From: Pseudarthrobacter sp. NIBRBAC000502770
Lineage (GTDB): Bacteria; Actinomycetota; Actinomycetes; Actinomycetales; Micrococcaceae
DNA length: 64,000 nt
NCBI RefSeq assembly: GCF_006517815.1
Contig: NZ_CP041198.1
Location: 2,356,001 to 2,420,000, forward strand
Reading direction: 5' to 3'
Shown in pieces: positions 37,386 through 46,703 of this stretch (position 1 is its first letter; each line of letters opens with the position of its first letter). The notes beneath the pieces were generated by a model that had not been told where the DNA came from, ran no database searches, and was given only the letters and a program-made list of their open reading frames with translations. Position numbers and translations under genes: made by a program.

Positions 37386-38485
37386 CAGAGGGCAGCCTGC
37401 CGCACCTGGCGTGCTTCTTCGATCAGTGCCAGGACCTCGCCGCCGCGGACCACGCCCAGCACTACGCCGTCGGCATCCACGGCAACGCCAAGTCCGGACG
37501 GCGAGGAGAGGGCAGAGTCCAGGGCGCGGCGGAGGCTGTCTCCGGGACGGAACAGGGAACCGCCGGGAACGAGTTCGGTTTCGGTCCCCGGCGCCGACCA
37601 GCCCAGCGGGCGCTTGTCCGCGTCCACCACCAGCTGCCAGCCGCCGGCAGCGCTGGAATCCGACTCATATCCTCCGGAAGCCCTGATGATCGTTGGCACC
37701 GGGTGGATGGCCACACCGTCGGACGGGGCAAAGCCGAGGTGGCGGAAGCCGCGGTCGCGCCCCACGAAGGACGCCACGAACTGGTTTGCCGGCGCCCGCA
37801 GGATTTCCTCCGGCGAGGCGTACTGGGCCAGCTTGCCGCCGGTGGCGAAGACGGCCACCTTGTCGCCGAGGATGGTGGCTTCGTCAATGTCGTGGGTCAC
37901 GAAGACGATGGTTTTGGCCAGGTCCTTTTGCAGCCGGAGCAGTTCCTGCTGGAGTTCGTCGCGGACCACGGGGTCCACCGCGCTGAACGGCTCGTCCATG
38001 AGGAGCACGGGCGGATCTGCGGCGAGTGCGCGCGCCACGCCGACGCGCTGCTGCTGGCCGCCGGAAAGCTGTGACGGGTAGCGCCCGCCCAGGGACGCCG
38101 CCAGGCCCACCACGTCCAGGAGTTCCCTGGCGCGCTTGCGGGCTTCCGCTTTTGAGACCCCGTTCAGCCGCGGGACGGTGGCAATGTTATCCAGGACGGA
38201 GCGGTGCGGCAGCAGTCCGGCCGACTGCATCACGTAGCCCATGGACCGCCGAAGTTCCGCAGCCGGTTCGGAGGTGACATCGCGGCCGTCCACGGTGATG
38301 GTCCCGGACGTGGGCTCCACCATCCGGTTAATCATCCTGAGCGATGTTGTCTTCCCGCAGCCGGATGGGCCAACGAAAACGGTGACGGACCCTTTGGCAA
38401 TGGACATGGACAACCCGTCCACCGCCGGCTGGCCACCCGGATACTGCTTGGTAACGCTCTGGAACTCGATCATCGCCTGGTCCAT
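37385..38485 (-). CDS. Osmoprotectant-type ABC transporter, ATP-binding protein with CBS-like tail
   Basis: This 366-residue ATPase has Walker A GPSGCGKTT (39-47), signature LSGGQQQR and LLMDEPFSAVDP. The C-terminal region (about residues 245-366) resembles paired CBS domains as in OpuCA, which sense ionic strength or nucleotides and gate transport (PLGWSAPGTE, GVAVDADGVVLGVVRGGEVLAL). It is the first gene of the operon. The ATG at 38485 is chosen; an ATG 12 bases on (38473) is equally possible because neither has a strong ribosome-binding site. Substrate choice (betaine versus choline) is not readable. Confidence 0.9.
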   Translation of the reverse strand: MDQAMIEFQSVTKQYPGGQPAVDGLSMSIAKGSVTVFVGPSGCGKTTSLRMINRMVEPTSGTITVDGRDVTSEPAAELRRSMGYVMQSAGLLPHRSVLDNIATVPRLNGVSKAEARKRARELLDVVGLAASLGGRYPSQLSGGQQQRVGVARALAADPPVLLMDEPFSAVDPVVRDELQQELLRLQKDLAKTIVFVTHDIDEATILGDKVAVFATGGKLAQYASPEEILRAPANQFVASFVGRDRGFRHLGFAPSDGVAIHPVPTIIRASGGYESDSSAAGGWQLVVDADKRPLGWSAPGTETELVPGGSLFRPGDSLRRALDSALSSPSGLGVAVDADGVVLGVVRGGEVLALIEEARQVRQAAL

Positions 38486-38723
38486 GGTGCGGACTTACCT
38501 GTTCTCTTGGACGGGCTGTTCCCAGCACCGCGACACTGCCATAAGCACGCTGATAGTTACGGTAACCCAAACGGGGTCAGGCTTCAGCAGCTGGGGCCCT
38601 AATCCGCGCAAAGGAATCCCTACTGTAACCATTCGGTACCCCGGCAGGGATGGATGGGTTTCCCGGGATCCGGCCGTCCGGCGGCTCCTGTCGGGGCGCC
38701 GTGGCCGGGCCTACAGTGGAGGC

Positions 38724-39743
38724 GTGACCAACTTGGAAGTTTCGCCCCAGCAGGAAGTTTGCCCGCCCGCCCCGGAAGGAGGGATGTCCGGCCCCTGCCT
38801 GCAGCTGTGGCCCGAACGCGAAGTACCCCTGGGCGGGGTCCGCGCCATGAACGTCAAGCGCACGCTGCCCCAGCGCGGTCTTCCCACGATCGGGGCCTGG
38901 TGCTTCCTGGACAGTTTCGGCCCGGACCGGACGGCGATGTCCGTCCTTCCCCACCCCCACATCGGGCTGCAGACGGTCACGTGGCCGCTGGCGGGGCATA
39001 TCCGCCACCGGGACAGCGTGGGCAGCGACGTGGTGGTGCGCCCCGGGGAGCTGAACATCATGACAGCCGGCCACGGCGTCTCGCACTCCGAGTTCGCTGT
39101 GCTTCCTGCCGACGCCGGGGAGTTGCCGGTGCAACGGGGCCTGCAGCTGTGGGTGGCCCTTCCTGACCTTTACCGGCACCGGGAACCGGCATTTGAACAG
39201 CACCGCGAGCTGCCACGCGCCGCCGGACCGGGCTATACGGCAACGGTCATGGTGGGCGAGTTTGCCGGAGTGGCCTCCCCCGCAACAGTGTTTTCGCCGA
39301 TCGTCGGCGCGGACATTTCGTGCGAAGGGGAGACGGAGCTGCCGTTGAACCCCGGCTTTGAGCACGGCATCCTGGTGCTCGACGGCGGCCTGGCGGTGGA
39401 TGGGCAGGACCTGCCGGCGGGGCCGCTGGGCTACCTCGGCACCGGCCGCAGCGAATTGAAGGTGGCGGCACTGCCCGGTACGAGGTTCCTGCTGATTGGC
39501 GGTGAGCCGTTCGCCGAGGAACTGCTGATGTGGTGGAACTTTGTGGGCCGCACGCATGATGAAGTGGAAAAGGCGAGGGACGACTGGGAGGCGCAGGCCG
39601 GCCTGCCGGACGCTGAAACAGCAGCGGCCCGCTACGGCCTGGTCCCGGGACACGGACCGGATGCCCGGGCGGAAGCCGGACGCATCCCGGCTCCCCCGCT
39701 CCCTGGCGTCCGGCTGACGCCGAGGAAGCGTTCGGTGGGCTAA
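38724..39743 (+). CDS. Pirin-family protein
   Basis: This 339-residue bicupin has the metal-binding cupin runs LPHPHIGLQTVTWPL and NIMTAGHGVSHSE in the N-terminal domain. A second domain follows. Pirins may be quercetinase-like oxygenases or regulators; the role here is not known. The frame is open far upstream, but GTG 38724 lies 6 bases after TACAGT (38712-38717), a leaderless signature, and gives the family length. Its stop codon overlaps that of the convergent kinase gene by 4 bases. Confidence 0.85.
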   Translation: MTNLEVSPQQEVCPPAPEGGMSGPCLQLWPEREVPLGGVRAMNVKRTLPQRGLPTIGAWCFLDSFGPDRTAMSVLPHPHIGLQTVTWPLAGHIRHRDSVGSDVVVRPGELNIMTAGHGVSHSEFAVLPADAGELPVQRGLQLWVALPDLYRHREPAFEQHRELPRAAGPGYTATVMVGEFAGVASPATVFSPIVGADISCEGETELPLNPGFEHGILVLDGGLAVDGQDLPAGPLGYLGTGRSELKVAALPGTRFLLIGGEPFAEELLMWWNFVGRTHDEVEKARDDWEAQAGLPDAETAAARYGLVPGHGPDARAEAGRIPAPPLPGVRLTPRKRSVG

Positions 39744-40690
39744 GCGGGTTCTGCCACCAACTGCAGCACTCCGAATACCGGTTCCTGATCCAGCACCCTG
39801 ACGTCCGTGACCCCGGTTTCGGCGAGGTGCCGGCGGAAGGACTCCTGCAGGGGTGCCACATTCATGCCCAGCCCGCCGCCCAGGATCACCGGACCTTTGA
39901 TCTTCAAGAGGCCCAGCACCTGGCCGGCCAAGGCAGCGAGGTCCTGCCCGGCCTGGTCCAACAACGTTGCGCTGTCCCGGTGCCCGGCAGCCGCGGCTTC
40001 CACGACGTGCCTGGCCTGCTGCGCCCAGAAGCGCCTCCCGGTGTCCGGTGAGTGGAACAAGGCGATGAGCTTGTTGGGATGGTCCAGCCCGCAGGACACC
40101 AGGAGTGCCTCCGTGAGCTGGTCGACGGGCAGCCCCTGGTTCATCCTGCGCAGGCTGTGCCGCACCGCTTCCCTGCCCAGCCAGTAGCCGCTGCCTTCAT
40201 CCCCCAGCAGGTAGCCCCAGCCGCCGGCCCTGGCCTCACCGCCGTCGGCATTGCGTCCCCAGGCGGCCGAGCCGGTGCCCGCAATGACCGCCACGCCCGT
40301 GGTGGCGCGTCCCGCGGCCAGCAGGAGGCGGGAGTCATGGACAACGGTGACACGTGCTTCGGGGGCAAGGGGCTGGATCAGCGCGGCGAGGGCGGCGGCG
40401 TCCTCGTCGGTATCGATTCCGCCGGATCCCGCGTACACCCGGTCCACGGGTCCTCCGCCGATCCTGGCGAAAAGGTCCGCGAGGTTGCGTGCGGCCTGCT
40501 CCCGGCTGACATTCTGGACGTTCGAGCTTCCGGCCGATTCGTCGGCCACGGGGACACCGTCCTCGAAACGGATACCGTGCGTTTTGGTGCCGCCGATGTC
40601 CAGCCCGATCGTGATGCCGTGCAATGGACTGGCCGGGGAACCTGCCGCTTGGTCAAACGGAGCGGCAGGGGGCTTCTGGGTGTTTGTCAC
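39740..40690 (-). CDS. BadF/BadG-type ATPase, N-acetylglucosamine kinase-like
   Basis: This 316-residue protein has the ASKHA phosphate loops GLDIGGTKTHGIRF near residue 28 and VIAGTGSAAWGRN, with LLGDEGSGYWLGREAVR. This is the layout of eukaryotic-type GlcNAc kinases and BadF ATPases. It probably phosphorylates an amino sugar. The GTG at 40690 follows TACCCT (40702-40697) by 6 bases. It overlaps the end of the pirin gene by 4 bases, tail to tail. No sugar transport gene is adjacent, so the substrate is open. Confidence 0.83.
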   Translation of the reverse strand: MTNTQKPPAAPFDQAAGSPASPLHGITIGLDIGGTKTHGIRFEDGVPVADESAGSSNVQNVSREQAARNLADLFARIGGGPVDRVYAGSGGIDTDEDAAALAALIQPLAPEARVTVVHDSRLLLAAGRATTGVAVIAGTGSAAWGRNADGGEARAGGWGYLLGDEGSGYWLGREAVRHSLRRMNQGLPVDQLTEALLVSCGLDHPNKLIALFHSPDTGRRFWAQQARHVVEAAAAGHRDSATLLDQAGQDLAALAGQVLGLLKIKGPVILGGGLGMNVAPLQESFRRHLAETGVTDVRVLDQEPVFGVLQLVAEPA

Positions 40691-40776
40691 GTCACAAGGG
40701 TACTTGCCTCGTGCTGTTTGGTGCCCTGGCCCTGGGCCCCGGAAGCCAGCCCGCCGCCGTCGGGCGCTTTCTCCGC

Positions 40777-41751
40777 TCAGCGTCCTGCCCTGGTGACCAG
40801 CCCGGCCAGCAATCCGGCGCCCTGCCCCACCACCATCTCCCGGAAAAGCCGGGCAGGGACCGGTTCGCTCTCCGGTTTCCGGCGGCGCCAGCTCACGCCG
40901 ACTTCCCGGAAGGCGAGCGGCGAGTCCAGCGGAAGTTCCACCCACCCCAGGTCCCCCGTTTCAGGACGCGGATTCCGGCCGGGGGGATCGCCGCCGGGCG
41001 GGAGGATACTGACGCCAAGGCCCGCGGAAACCAGCCCCCGGACGGTATGGGAATCCTGGCTTTCGAAGGCGATCCGCGGGCGGAAGCCGGCCTCGCGGAA
41101 AAGTGCATCCGTGAGGGAACGCAGCCCGTAGCCGGGCCCGAGCACCACGACGGGTTCCGTTCGGATGTCGGCCAGCCGGGCCATCCGCTGCCGGGCGAGC
41201 GGATGGGCGTGATGCACCACCAGGCGCAGCGGCTCGCGGTACAGGGGTGCGGAGTCCAGGTTCTTGCCCGGGGGCGCAACGGGTGCCGTGAGGGCGAGGT
41301 CCGCCTCCCCCGCTGACAACTCATCCAGGCAGGTGTCGCGGGCCCCCTGGCTGAGGCGGAATCCAGTCCCGGGATGCCGTGCCCGGAAGGCACTGATCAG
41401 CAGCGGCAGGGTGGCCTCGCCAAAGGTGTGCTGGAAAGACACCGATATTGTGCCCCTGACCACCTCGGATTCATTGCGCACCAGGTCCAGTCCGGCCTGG
41501 AACTCTGCGAGCGCCTGCTCGATGTAGGGCAGCAGTGTGCGGGCGGCAGGAGTCAGACGGACACCGCGTCCGTCCCTGACCAGGAGGTCGGTGCCGACGG
41601 CGGCGCTGGCCCTCGCCAGCGCCCGGCTCACCGTTGACTGGGGTACTCCGAGCAGTTCCGCCGTTTCCGTCACGTGCTCGGTCCGGCCCAGCTCTGCAAG
41701 CACCGGCAGCAGCGGGAGCAACTGCGCCAGTTGTTTCCGGTCCGGCTCCAT
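40777..41751 (-). CDS. LysR-family transcriptional regulator
   Basis: This 324-residue regulator has the LysR helix-turn-helix (VTETAELLGVPQSTVSRALARASAAVG, about residues 27-53) and a periplasmic-binding-like effector domain. ATG 41751 has GGAAGGA 6-7 bases before it and is preferred over the in-frame start at 41781. It is divergent from an MFS exporter with a spacer of 97 bases. This LysR/MFS layout is like E. coli ynfL-ynfM and suggests that it controls the exporter. Confidence 0.9.
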   Translation of the reverse strand: MEPDRKQLAQLLPLLPVLAELGRTEHVTETAELLGVPQSTVSRALARASAAVGTDLLVRDGRGVRLTPAARTLLPYIEQALAEFQAGLDLVRNESEVVRGTISVSFQHTFGEATLPLLISAFRARHPGTGFRLSQGARDTCLDELSAGEADLALTAPVAPPGKNLDSAPLYREPLRLVVHHAHPLARQRMARLADIRTEPVVVLGPGYGLRSLTDALFREAGFRPRIAFESQDSHTVRGLVSAGLGVSILPPGGDPPGRNPRPETGDLGWVELPLDSPLAFREVGVSWRRRKPESEPVPARLFREMVVGQGAGLLAGLVTRAGR

Positions 41752-41848
41752 CGGCAGTTCCTTCCAGGCAAAAACAATCAATATTTGCTATCACTTTGGC
41801 ATAAAGCATGCATTGGAGGCATTCATCTACCGGGACTACGCTGGCTGG

Positions 41849-43090
41849 ATGCCTCAGAACGCAAGCGCCGGAACTGATGCGTCGCCTCTCTGGACCGGCC
41901 ACGCCAAGGGATCCAGGGCGTACGGGCGGATCCTTGCCGGCCTGTCCTGCGCGGGCGTGGCCACCTTTGCCCAGCTCTATTCCACCCAGGCGGTCCTCCC
42001 CCTCCTGGCCGCGGACCTGCGCATCACGGCGGCCGAGGCCGCCCTCACCATTTCGCTCGCGACCGTCGGCCTGGCTGCCACGGTGATCCCGTGGTCCTTC
42101 CTGGCGGACAGGATCGGCCGGGTCAAGGCGATGATGTGGGGTATCACCGCGGCCACCGTCCTGGGCCTGCTGGTGCCGATGGCCAGCAGCTTCACCATGC
42201 TGCTGGCGCTGCGGCTCCTCGAGGGAATGGCCCTGGGCGGCATTCCCGCCATCGCCATTGCCTACCTCAACGAGGAAGTCAGCAAAGCCCACGCAGCCGT
42301 TGCCGCGGGAAGCTATGTCGCCGGCACCACACTGGGAGGACTGTCCGGGCGGCTGGTCGCGGGGCCGGTCGGGGAGATCTGGGGGTGGCGGTCGGCAGCC
42401 CTGGCCGTGTCCCTCCTGGCGACGGTTGCCGCCGTCGCCTTCCTTGTCCTGGTACCGCGGGCCCGGGGGTTCCTCCCGGCCCAGGCCTCCGGCTTCCGCA
42501 GTGCGGTCCGGACTCTCGGCGGACACTTGCGGAACGTCAGGCTGCTGGCCCTGTACGCGCAGGCCTTCCTGATGATGGGCGGATTCGTGGCCGTCTACAA
42601 CTACCTGGGCTTCCGGTTGTCCGGTGCACCGTTTGGGCTTCCGGCCACGGTCATCAGCCTGATCTTCCTGGCCTACCTGTCCGGCACCTTCTCCTCCCGC
42701 TGGGCCGCGGGCATGACCACCAGGTACGGCCGCCGGAACGTGCTGCTGGCAGGACTGGCGCTTGCCCTGGCAGGACTTGCCCTGACCCTCACCCAGTCCC
42801 TGGTCCTGATCCTGGCCGGGCTTGTGGTGTTTACCGGCGGCTTCTTTGCCGCCCACAGCATCGGCTCCGGCTGGACGGGCGCCATCGCCAGGACCGGACG
42901 GGCGCAGGCGGCGTCACTGTACAACCTTGCCTACTACCTCGGCTCCAGCCTGCTGGGCTGGGCCGGCGGCCTGGTCTTCCAGGCCTGGGGGTGGAACGCC
43001 CTTGCGGGAGCGGTCATGGTCCTGGCGTGCCTGACTGCGGCAACTGTCGCCGTCGTCCATCCCGGGACAGAGCACACCCTGACGCCGTAA
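41849..43090 (+). CDS. MFS transporter (YnfM-like)
   Basis: This 413-residue protein has about 12 hydrophobic segments, with the A-motif SFLADRIGRVKAMMWG after helix 2. It is probably a proton-driven exporter; cargo is unknown. The frame opens earlier (41537), but ATG 41849 lies 6 bases after TACGCT (41837-41842). It gives an N-terminus of normal length for the family. Control by the divergent LysR gene is likely. Similar length and GC content to surrounding chromosome suggest it is native. Confidence 0.88.
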   Translation: MPQNASAGTDASPLWTGHAKGSRAYGRILAGLSCAGVATFAQLYSTQAVLPLLAADLRITAAEAALTISLATVGLAATVIPWSFLADRIGRVKAMMWGITAATVLGLLVPMASSFTMLLALRLLEGMALGGIPAIAIAYLNEEVSKAHAAVAAGSYVAGTTLGGLSGRLVAGPVGEIWGWRSAALAVSLLATVAAVAFLVLVPRARGFLPAQASGFRSAVRTLGGHLRNVRLLALYAQAFLMMGGFVAVYNYLGFRLSGAPFGLPATVISLIFLAYLSGTFSSRWAAGMTTRYGRRNVLLAGLALALAGLALTLTQSLVLILAGLVVFTGGFFAAHSIGSGWTGAIARTGRAQAASLYNLAYYLGSSLLGWAGGLVFQAWGWNALAGAVMVLACLTAATVAVVHPGTEHTLTP

Positions 43091-43221
43091 CCTGCCGGCG
43101 AATTAACCGGTTACGAGCAGCCCCCGGGGTGTCAGGATGTTCGGCAGGACGCGCTCCTGCTGCGCAGCTCGCGGCGATTCTGCGGTCTAGGATGAACTAG
43201 GACCGCTTGGAAGGAACCGCA

Positions 43222-43725
43222 GTGAGTACGAATGCAAGGAACACCAGGCCCGGGGCGCACCTGGAGCCGCTGGACGCCATCGACGAGCGTCTCCTCGCGG
43301 CCCTGGTGGCGGATGCCAGGATTTCGAACAAACAGCTCGCCGAGATGGTGGGGATCGCCCCCTCCACAGCCCTGATGCGCACCCGTGCCCTTTCGGAGCG
43401 TGGCATCGTCCAGGGTTACGAGGCGAAGCTGAGCCTGTCAGCCATCGGGAGGTCCGTGCAGGCACTGGTGGCTGTTCGGCTCCGCGCCCACGACCGCGAC
43501 CAGATCGACCGCTTCACCGCCCGGGTGCCGCACCTGCCCGCAGTCCTTTCCACATTCCACACCTCAGGTTCGGTCGACTACCTGCTGCACATCGCCGTCG
43601 GGAGCACCGAAGACCTGCGGGACTGGGTCCTGGACAACCTGGCCACCGACCCCGTGGTGGGCCACACCGAAACCACTCTCGTCTTCGAACACATCCAGGG
43701 CAACCACGGACCGCTTCCGGACTAG
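43222..43725 (+). CDS. Lrp/AsnC-family transcriptional regulator
   Basis: This 167-residue protein has the Lrp helix-turn-helix at about residues 25-60 (ISNKQLAEMVGIAPSTALMRTRAL) and a C-terminal RAM/AsnC ligand-binding domain (FHTSGSVDYLLHIAV). GTG 43222 has AAGGA 6 bases upstream and is chosen over the in-frame ATG at 43207. It ends 22 bases before the stop of a convergent MFS gene. The effector is probably an amino acid. Confidence 0.9.
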   Translation: MSTNARNTRPGAHLEPLDAIDERLLAALVADARISNKQLAEMVGIAPSTALMRTRALSERGIVQGYEAKLSLSAIGRSVQALVAVRLRAHDRDQIDRFTARVPHLPAVLSTFHTSGSVDYLLHIAVGSTEDLRDWVLDNLATDPVVGHTETTLVFEHIQGNHGPLPD

Positions 43726-43747
43726 CACCCGGGGCGGCCGGGGCCGT

Positions 43748-44992
43748 TCAGGAAACCTTCCGCCGTGCCGATTGCACCAGCGTCACGGCGGCAAGTCCCA
43801 AGGCCGCCCCGCCGCAGAGCAGGACGAAGCCCTGCACGGCCGCTGCCATCCCAAACGCCGCGCTGGCCCAGCCCAGCCCCAGGACGGGGACTGCGCTTCC
43901 CAGGTAGGTGATCACATAGACGGTGCTGATGATCTGCGCATGGCGGGCCGGTTCCACGCGGGCCGCCACATCGTTGAAGACGGTCCGGAACGCCAGCCCC
44001 TGCCCCACCCCGGCGGCGACGGCGGCGCTGACCAGCATCATGGGACTGTGCCAGGCCCCTGCGGCACCCAACAGCATGACAGAGACGCCCAGGACCGCCA
44101 GGCCAGCCGGTACCGTCCGCCGGCCGTGCACGGTCACCAACTGGCTAAGGGCCGACGCACCGAGCGGCAGGCCCGCGAGGACGCCGATCAGTGGCCGGGA
44201 GTCGGTGCCCAGGACCTGTGCGAAATAACCCGGGGCCAGTGAGAGTGAGAAGCCGAACACGGCGAAGCTGAGGAAGCCGACGCCGGATGCCAGCCAAAAG
44301 GGGCCCCTCGCCTGCCGCGACACGGAGGGCCGGCGGGGCGCCAGGGCATGCAGCGGCCGGGACACCGCGGGAACCATGATGGCCGGGCGGGCACGGATCA
44401 GGTACAGCGGCACCAGCAGCCCGGCCATCAGCAGGGAATGGACGGCATAAGGTGCCGTGGTGGGGCCGGGAAGCAGCGACAGCAGGCCGCCGATCACGGG
44501 TCCCGCCGCCACTCCCCCGGACGAGGCCAGCAGCGTAAAGCGCGAAGCCCACTCCGGCCGGGACGGAAGCAACTCCCGCAGGGCGGCCGCGCTGGCTCCC
44601 GTGGCAAGCGCAACTGCCGCGCCCTGAAGTGCCCGGCCGGCGCACAGTGCGGCCAACGAGTGGGCTTCGGCAAAGATCCAGCCGCCCGCCAGTCCCGTCA
44701 GCACGGCGACCAGGAGGGCCGCCCGGCGGCCGATGTGGTCCGACCAGTGCCCCGCCAGGAGCAGTGTTCCCACCAGCGCCAGGACATAGCTGGCGAACGC
44801 TGCGGTCACCTCCAGGCTGGACAGTCCCAGGTTGGCCTGCAGCAGCGGGTACAGCGGGGTGGCAAGGTTGGCGCCCACCAGGAGCATGAAGATCACCGCC
44901 CCGGAGATCACCAGCCGCGCAGTGGTGGAGGCATTCCATCCGCGGGGCATGGCTGTCGCCGGACGCATGCGCAATTCGCTGAAGACCGTCAT
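43748..44992 (-). CDS. MFS transporter
   Basis: This 414-residue exporter-type protein has 12 predicted helices, the loop GHWSDHIGRRAALLVA (motif A) between helices 2 and 3, and a central loop with a basic patch (SRPLHALAPRRPSVSRQARG). AAGGCGG lies about 8 bases upstream of the ATG at 44992. It is flanked by two Lrp/AsnC genes, one convergent and one divergent, and either could regulate it. Cargo is unknown, although amino-acid export would fit Lrp control. Confidence 0.88.
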   Translation of the reverse strand: MTVFSELRMRPATAMPRGWNASTTARLVISGAVIFMLLVGANLATPLYPLLQANLGLSSLEVTAAFASYVLALVGTLLLAGHWSDHIGRRAALLVAVLTGLAGGWIFAEAHSLAALCAGRALQGAAVALATGASAAALRELLPSRPEWASRFTLLASSGGVAAGPVIGGLLSLLPGPTTAPYAVHSLLMAGLLVPLYLIRARPAIMVPAVSRPLHALAPRRPSVSRQARGPFWLASGVGFLSFAVFGFSLSLAPGYFAQVLGTDSRPLIGVLAGLPLGASALSQLVTVHGRRTVPAGLAVLGVSVMLLGAAGAWHSPMMLVSAAVAAGVGQGLAFRTVFNDVAARVEPARHAQIISTVYVITYLGSAVPVLGLGWASAAFGMAAAVQGFVLLCGGAALGLAAVTLVQSARRKVS

Positions 44993-45087
44993 TTGTGCCG
45001 CCTTAGGGGTCCGCCGCGGCGGGTGGTCCTTTTGGGAGCCCGGCGCGGATACAACTGTGTTGGTTCAAGAGTGCGGCAGTGCTGAGT

Positions 45088-45114
45088 AATTCATCCAATA
45101 ACAGGTGGATAATT
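45088..45114. promoter_or_regulatory. Operator-like inverted repeat in the MFS/AsnC spacer
   Basis: AATTCATCCA (45088-45097) and TGGATAATT (45106-45114) form an imperfect inverted repeat in an AT-rich stretch of otherwise GC-rich DNA. Its position between the divergent MFS and AsnC-type genes fits an Lrp-family operator. Confidence 0.4.
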
Positions 45115-45154
45115 GAGCAAAATAATCAACATGGGCATCCTTGGGTGATGGAGA

Positions 45155-45655
45155 GTGACGTTCTTGAACAAATTAGACCCCACCGATTTGAGGATTCTGC
45201 TGGCGCTCATCAGGGATCCCCGGATCCAGATCGGAGAGCTCAGCGATTCCCTGGGCATCGCCCGCAACACGGCGCAGTCGCGTGTGCGGCGCCTCCTCCG
45301 CGCCGGCGTACTGCGGCCGGGCGGCCGCGAGGTTGACCTTGAGGCAGTGGGTTACGACGTCGTGGCGTTCGTGACCATCGAAGTTTCCCACCGCGAGCTC
45401 GACGGCGTCGTGGGGGCGCTGCGCCTCATTCCGCAGGTTCTGGAAGTCCACGAAATTTCCGGCCGCGGGGACGTCTGGTGCCGGGTGGTAGCCACCGATA
45501 CCCACAACCTGCAGTCCTCCCTGCGGCAGGTCCTGAGGATCAAGGGGGTCATCCGGACAGAAACCGTCCTGGCCCTGCACACCCACATCCCGTACCGGAC
45601 CGAACCCCTCATCAGCGGTCTTAGCAGTGCCGCCGCCCCGGCTAGGATTTCCTGA
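45155..45655 (+). CDS. Lrp/AsnC-family transcriptional regulator
   Basis: This 166-residue regulator has the HTH (RIQIGELSDSLGIARNTAQSRVRRL, about residues 22-46) and AsnC effector domain (EVHEISGRGDVWCRVVA). The start is GTG at 45155, or TTG at 45164, which has GGAGAG 8 bases upstream. The corA ATG follows its TGA directly, so the pair may be co-transcribed. An AT-rich inverted repeat upstream may be its operator, also facing the divergent MFS gene. Confidence 0.88.
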   Translation: MTFLNKLDPTDLRILLALIRDPRIQIGELSDSLGIARNTAQSRVRRLLRAGVLRPGGREVDLEAVGYDVVAFVTIEVSHRELDGVVGALRLIPQVLEVHEISGRGDVWCRVVATDTHNLQSSLRQVLRIKGVIRTETVLALHTHIPYRTEPLISGLSSAAAPARIS

Positions 45656-46651
45656 ATGACCATCATCGATAACGCCGTCTACGTCAACGGCGTCCGCCAC
45701 GCGGAGCCCGAAAGCCTTGAACAGACCTTCGAGACCCTCGCCAGGCACGGAGGTATGGCCTGGATCGGGCTGTACCGGCCCACCGCGGAAGAGATGACCG
45801 CCGTCGCCAACGAATTCGGGCTTCACGCCCTGGCAGTGGAGGACGCCGTGTCGGCCCACCAGCGCCCCAAGCTTGAACGGTACGACGACAACCTCTTCAC
45901 CGTCCTGCGGCCCGCAAGGTACCTGGACGTGGATGAGACGGTGGAGTTCGGCGAGCTGCACGTCTTCACCGGGAAGAACTTCGTCGTGACCGTCCGGCAC
46001 GCGGAAACGGCAGGCGTGGCCCGGGTGCGGCAGCGGCTTGAGGCACGGCCGGACCTGCTCCAGCACGGGCCGGAAGCGGTTCTGTACGCCCTGCTGGACC
46101 GTGTGGTGGACGACTACGCTCCGGTGGTGGCCGGACTGGAAAACGATATTGACGAGATCGAGGACCAACTGTTCAGCGGCGATTCCTCGGTGTCGCGCCG
46201 GATTTACGAACTGGCGCGGGAAGTAATCCAGTTCCAGCGTGCCATCCATCCCCTGCCGGAGATGCTGGACCAACTGAAGAAAGGCTTCGAGAAGTACGGG
46301 GTGGAAACCGAACTGCGGCACAACCTGCGCGACGTTGAGGACCACGTGGAGCGGGTAATCTCCCGGGCCGACTCGTTCCGGGACTTGCTGCAGAACGCCC
46401 TGACCCTGGACGGAACCCTGACCGCCAACCGGCAGAACGAGGCCAGCGCCGAGCAGAACGAACAGGTCAAGAAGATCTCATCCTGGGCAGCAATCCTGTT
46501 TGCGCCGTCCTTCGTCGCCGGCATCTACGGGATGAACTTCGACAACATGCCCGAACTCCACTGGGCCGCGGGCTATCCCTACGCGTTGATCCTCATGGTT
46601 GCGGCCGGGGCCCTCATGTACGGAATCTTCAAGAAGAAGGGCTGGATCTAG
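45656..46651 (+). CDS. corA: Magnesium/cobalt transporter CorA
   Basis: This 331-residue pentameric channel has a cytoplasmic funnel domain with a long acidic helix, and two C-terminal membrane helices. The selectivity motif is YGMNFDNMPELHW (GMN plus the MPEL loop), followed by a Lys-rich end FKKKGWI. The ATG abuts the stop of the AsnC gene (TGAATG). It also lies 7 bases after TAGGAT (45643-45648), so it could have its own leaderless promoter. Confidence 0.94.
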   Translation: MTIIDNAVYVNGVRHAEPESLEQTFETLARHGGMAWIGLYRPTAEEMTAVANEFGLHALAVEDAVSAHQRPKLERYDDNLFTVLRPARYLDVDETVEFGELHVFTGKNFVVTVRHAETAGVARVRQRLEARPDLLQHGPEAVLYALLDRVVDDYAPVVAGLENDIDEIEDQLFSGDSSVSRRIYELAREVIQFQRAIHPLPEMLDQLKKGFEKYGVETELRHNLRDVEDHVERVISRADSFRDLLQNALTLDGTLTANRQNEASAEQNEQVKKISSWAAILFAPSFVAGIYGMNFDNMPELHWAAGYPYALILMVAAGALMYGIFKKKGWI

Positions 46652-46703
46652 GGCCGGATGTCCCGGTGCCGGAACCTCCAGCCCGGGGTCTAACCGGCGC
46701 CGC

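Noticed and set aside
41471..42856. 461-codon minus-strand open frame
   Set aside because: Antisense to the YnfM-like MFS gene, with Gly/Gln/Arg-rich shadow composition. The MFS and LysR genes explain the region.
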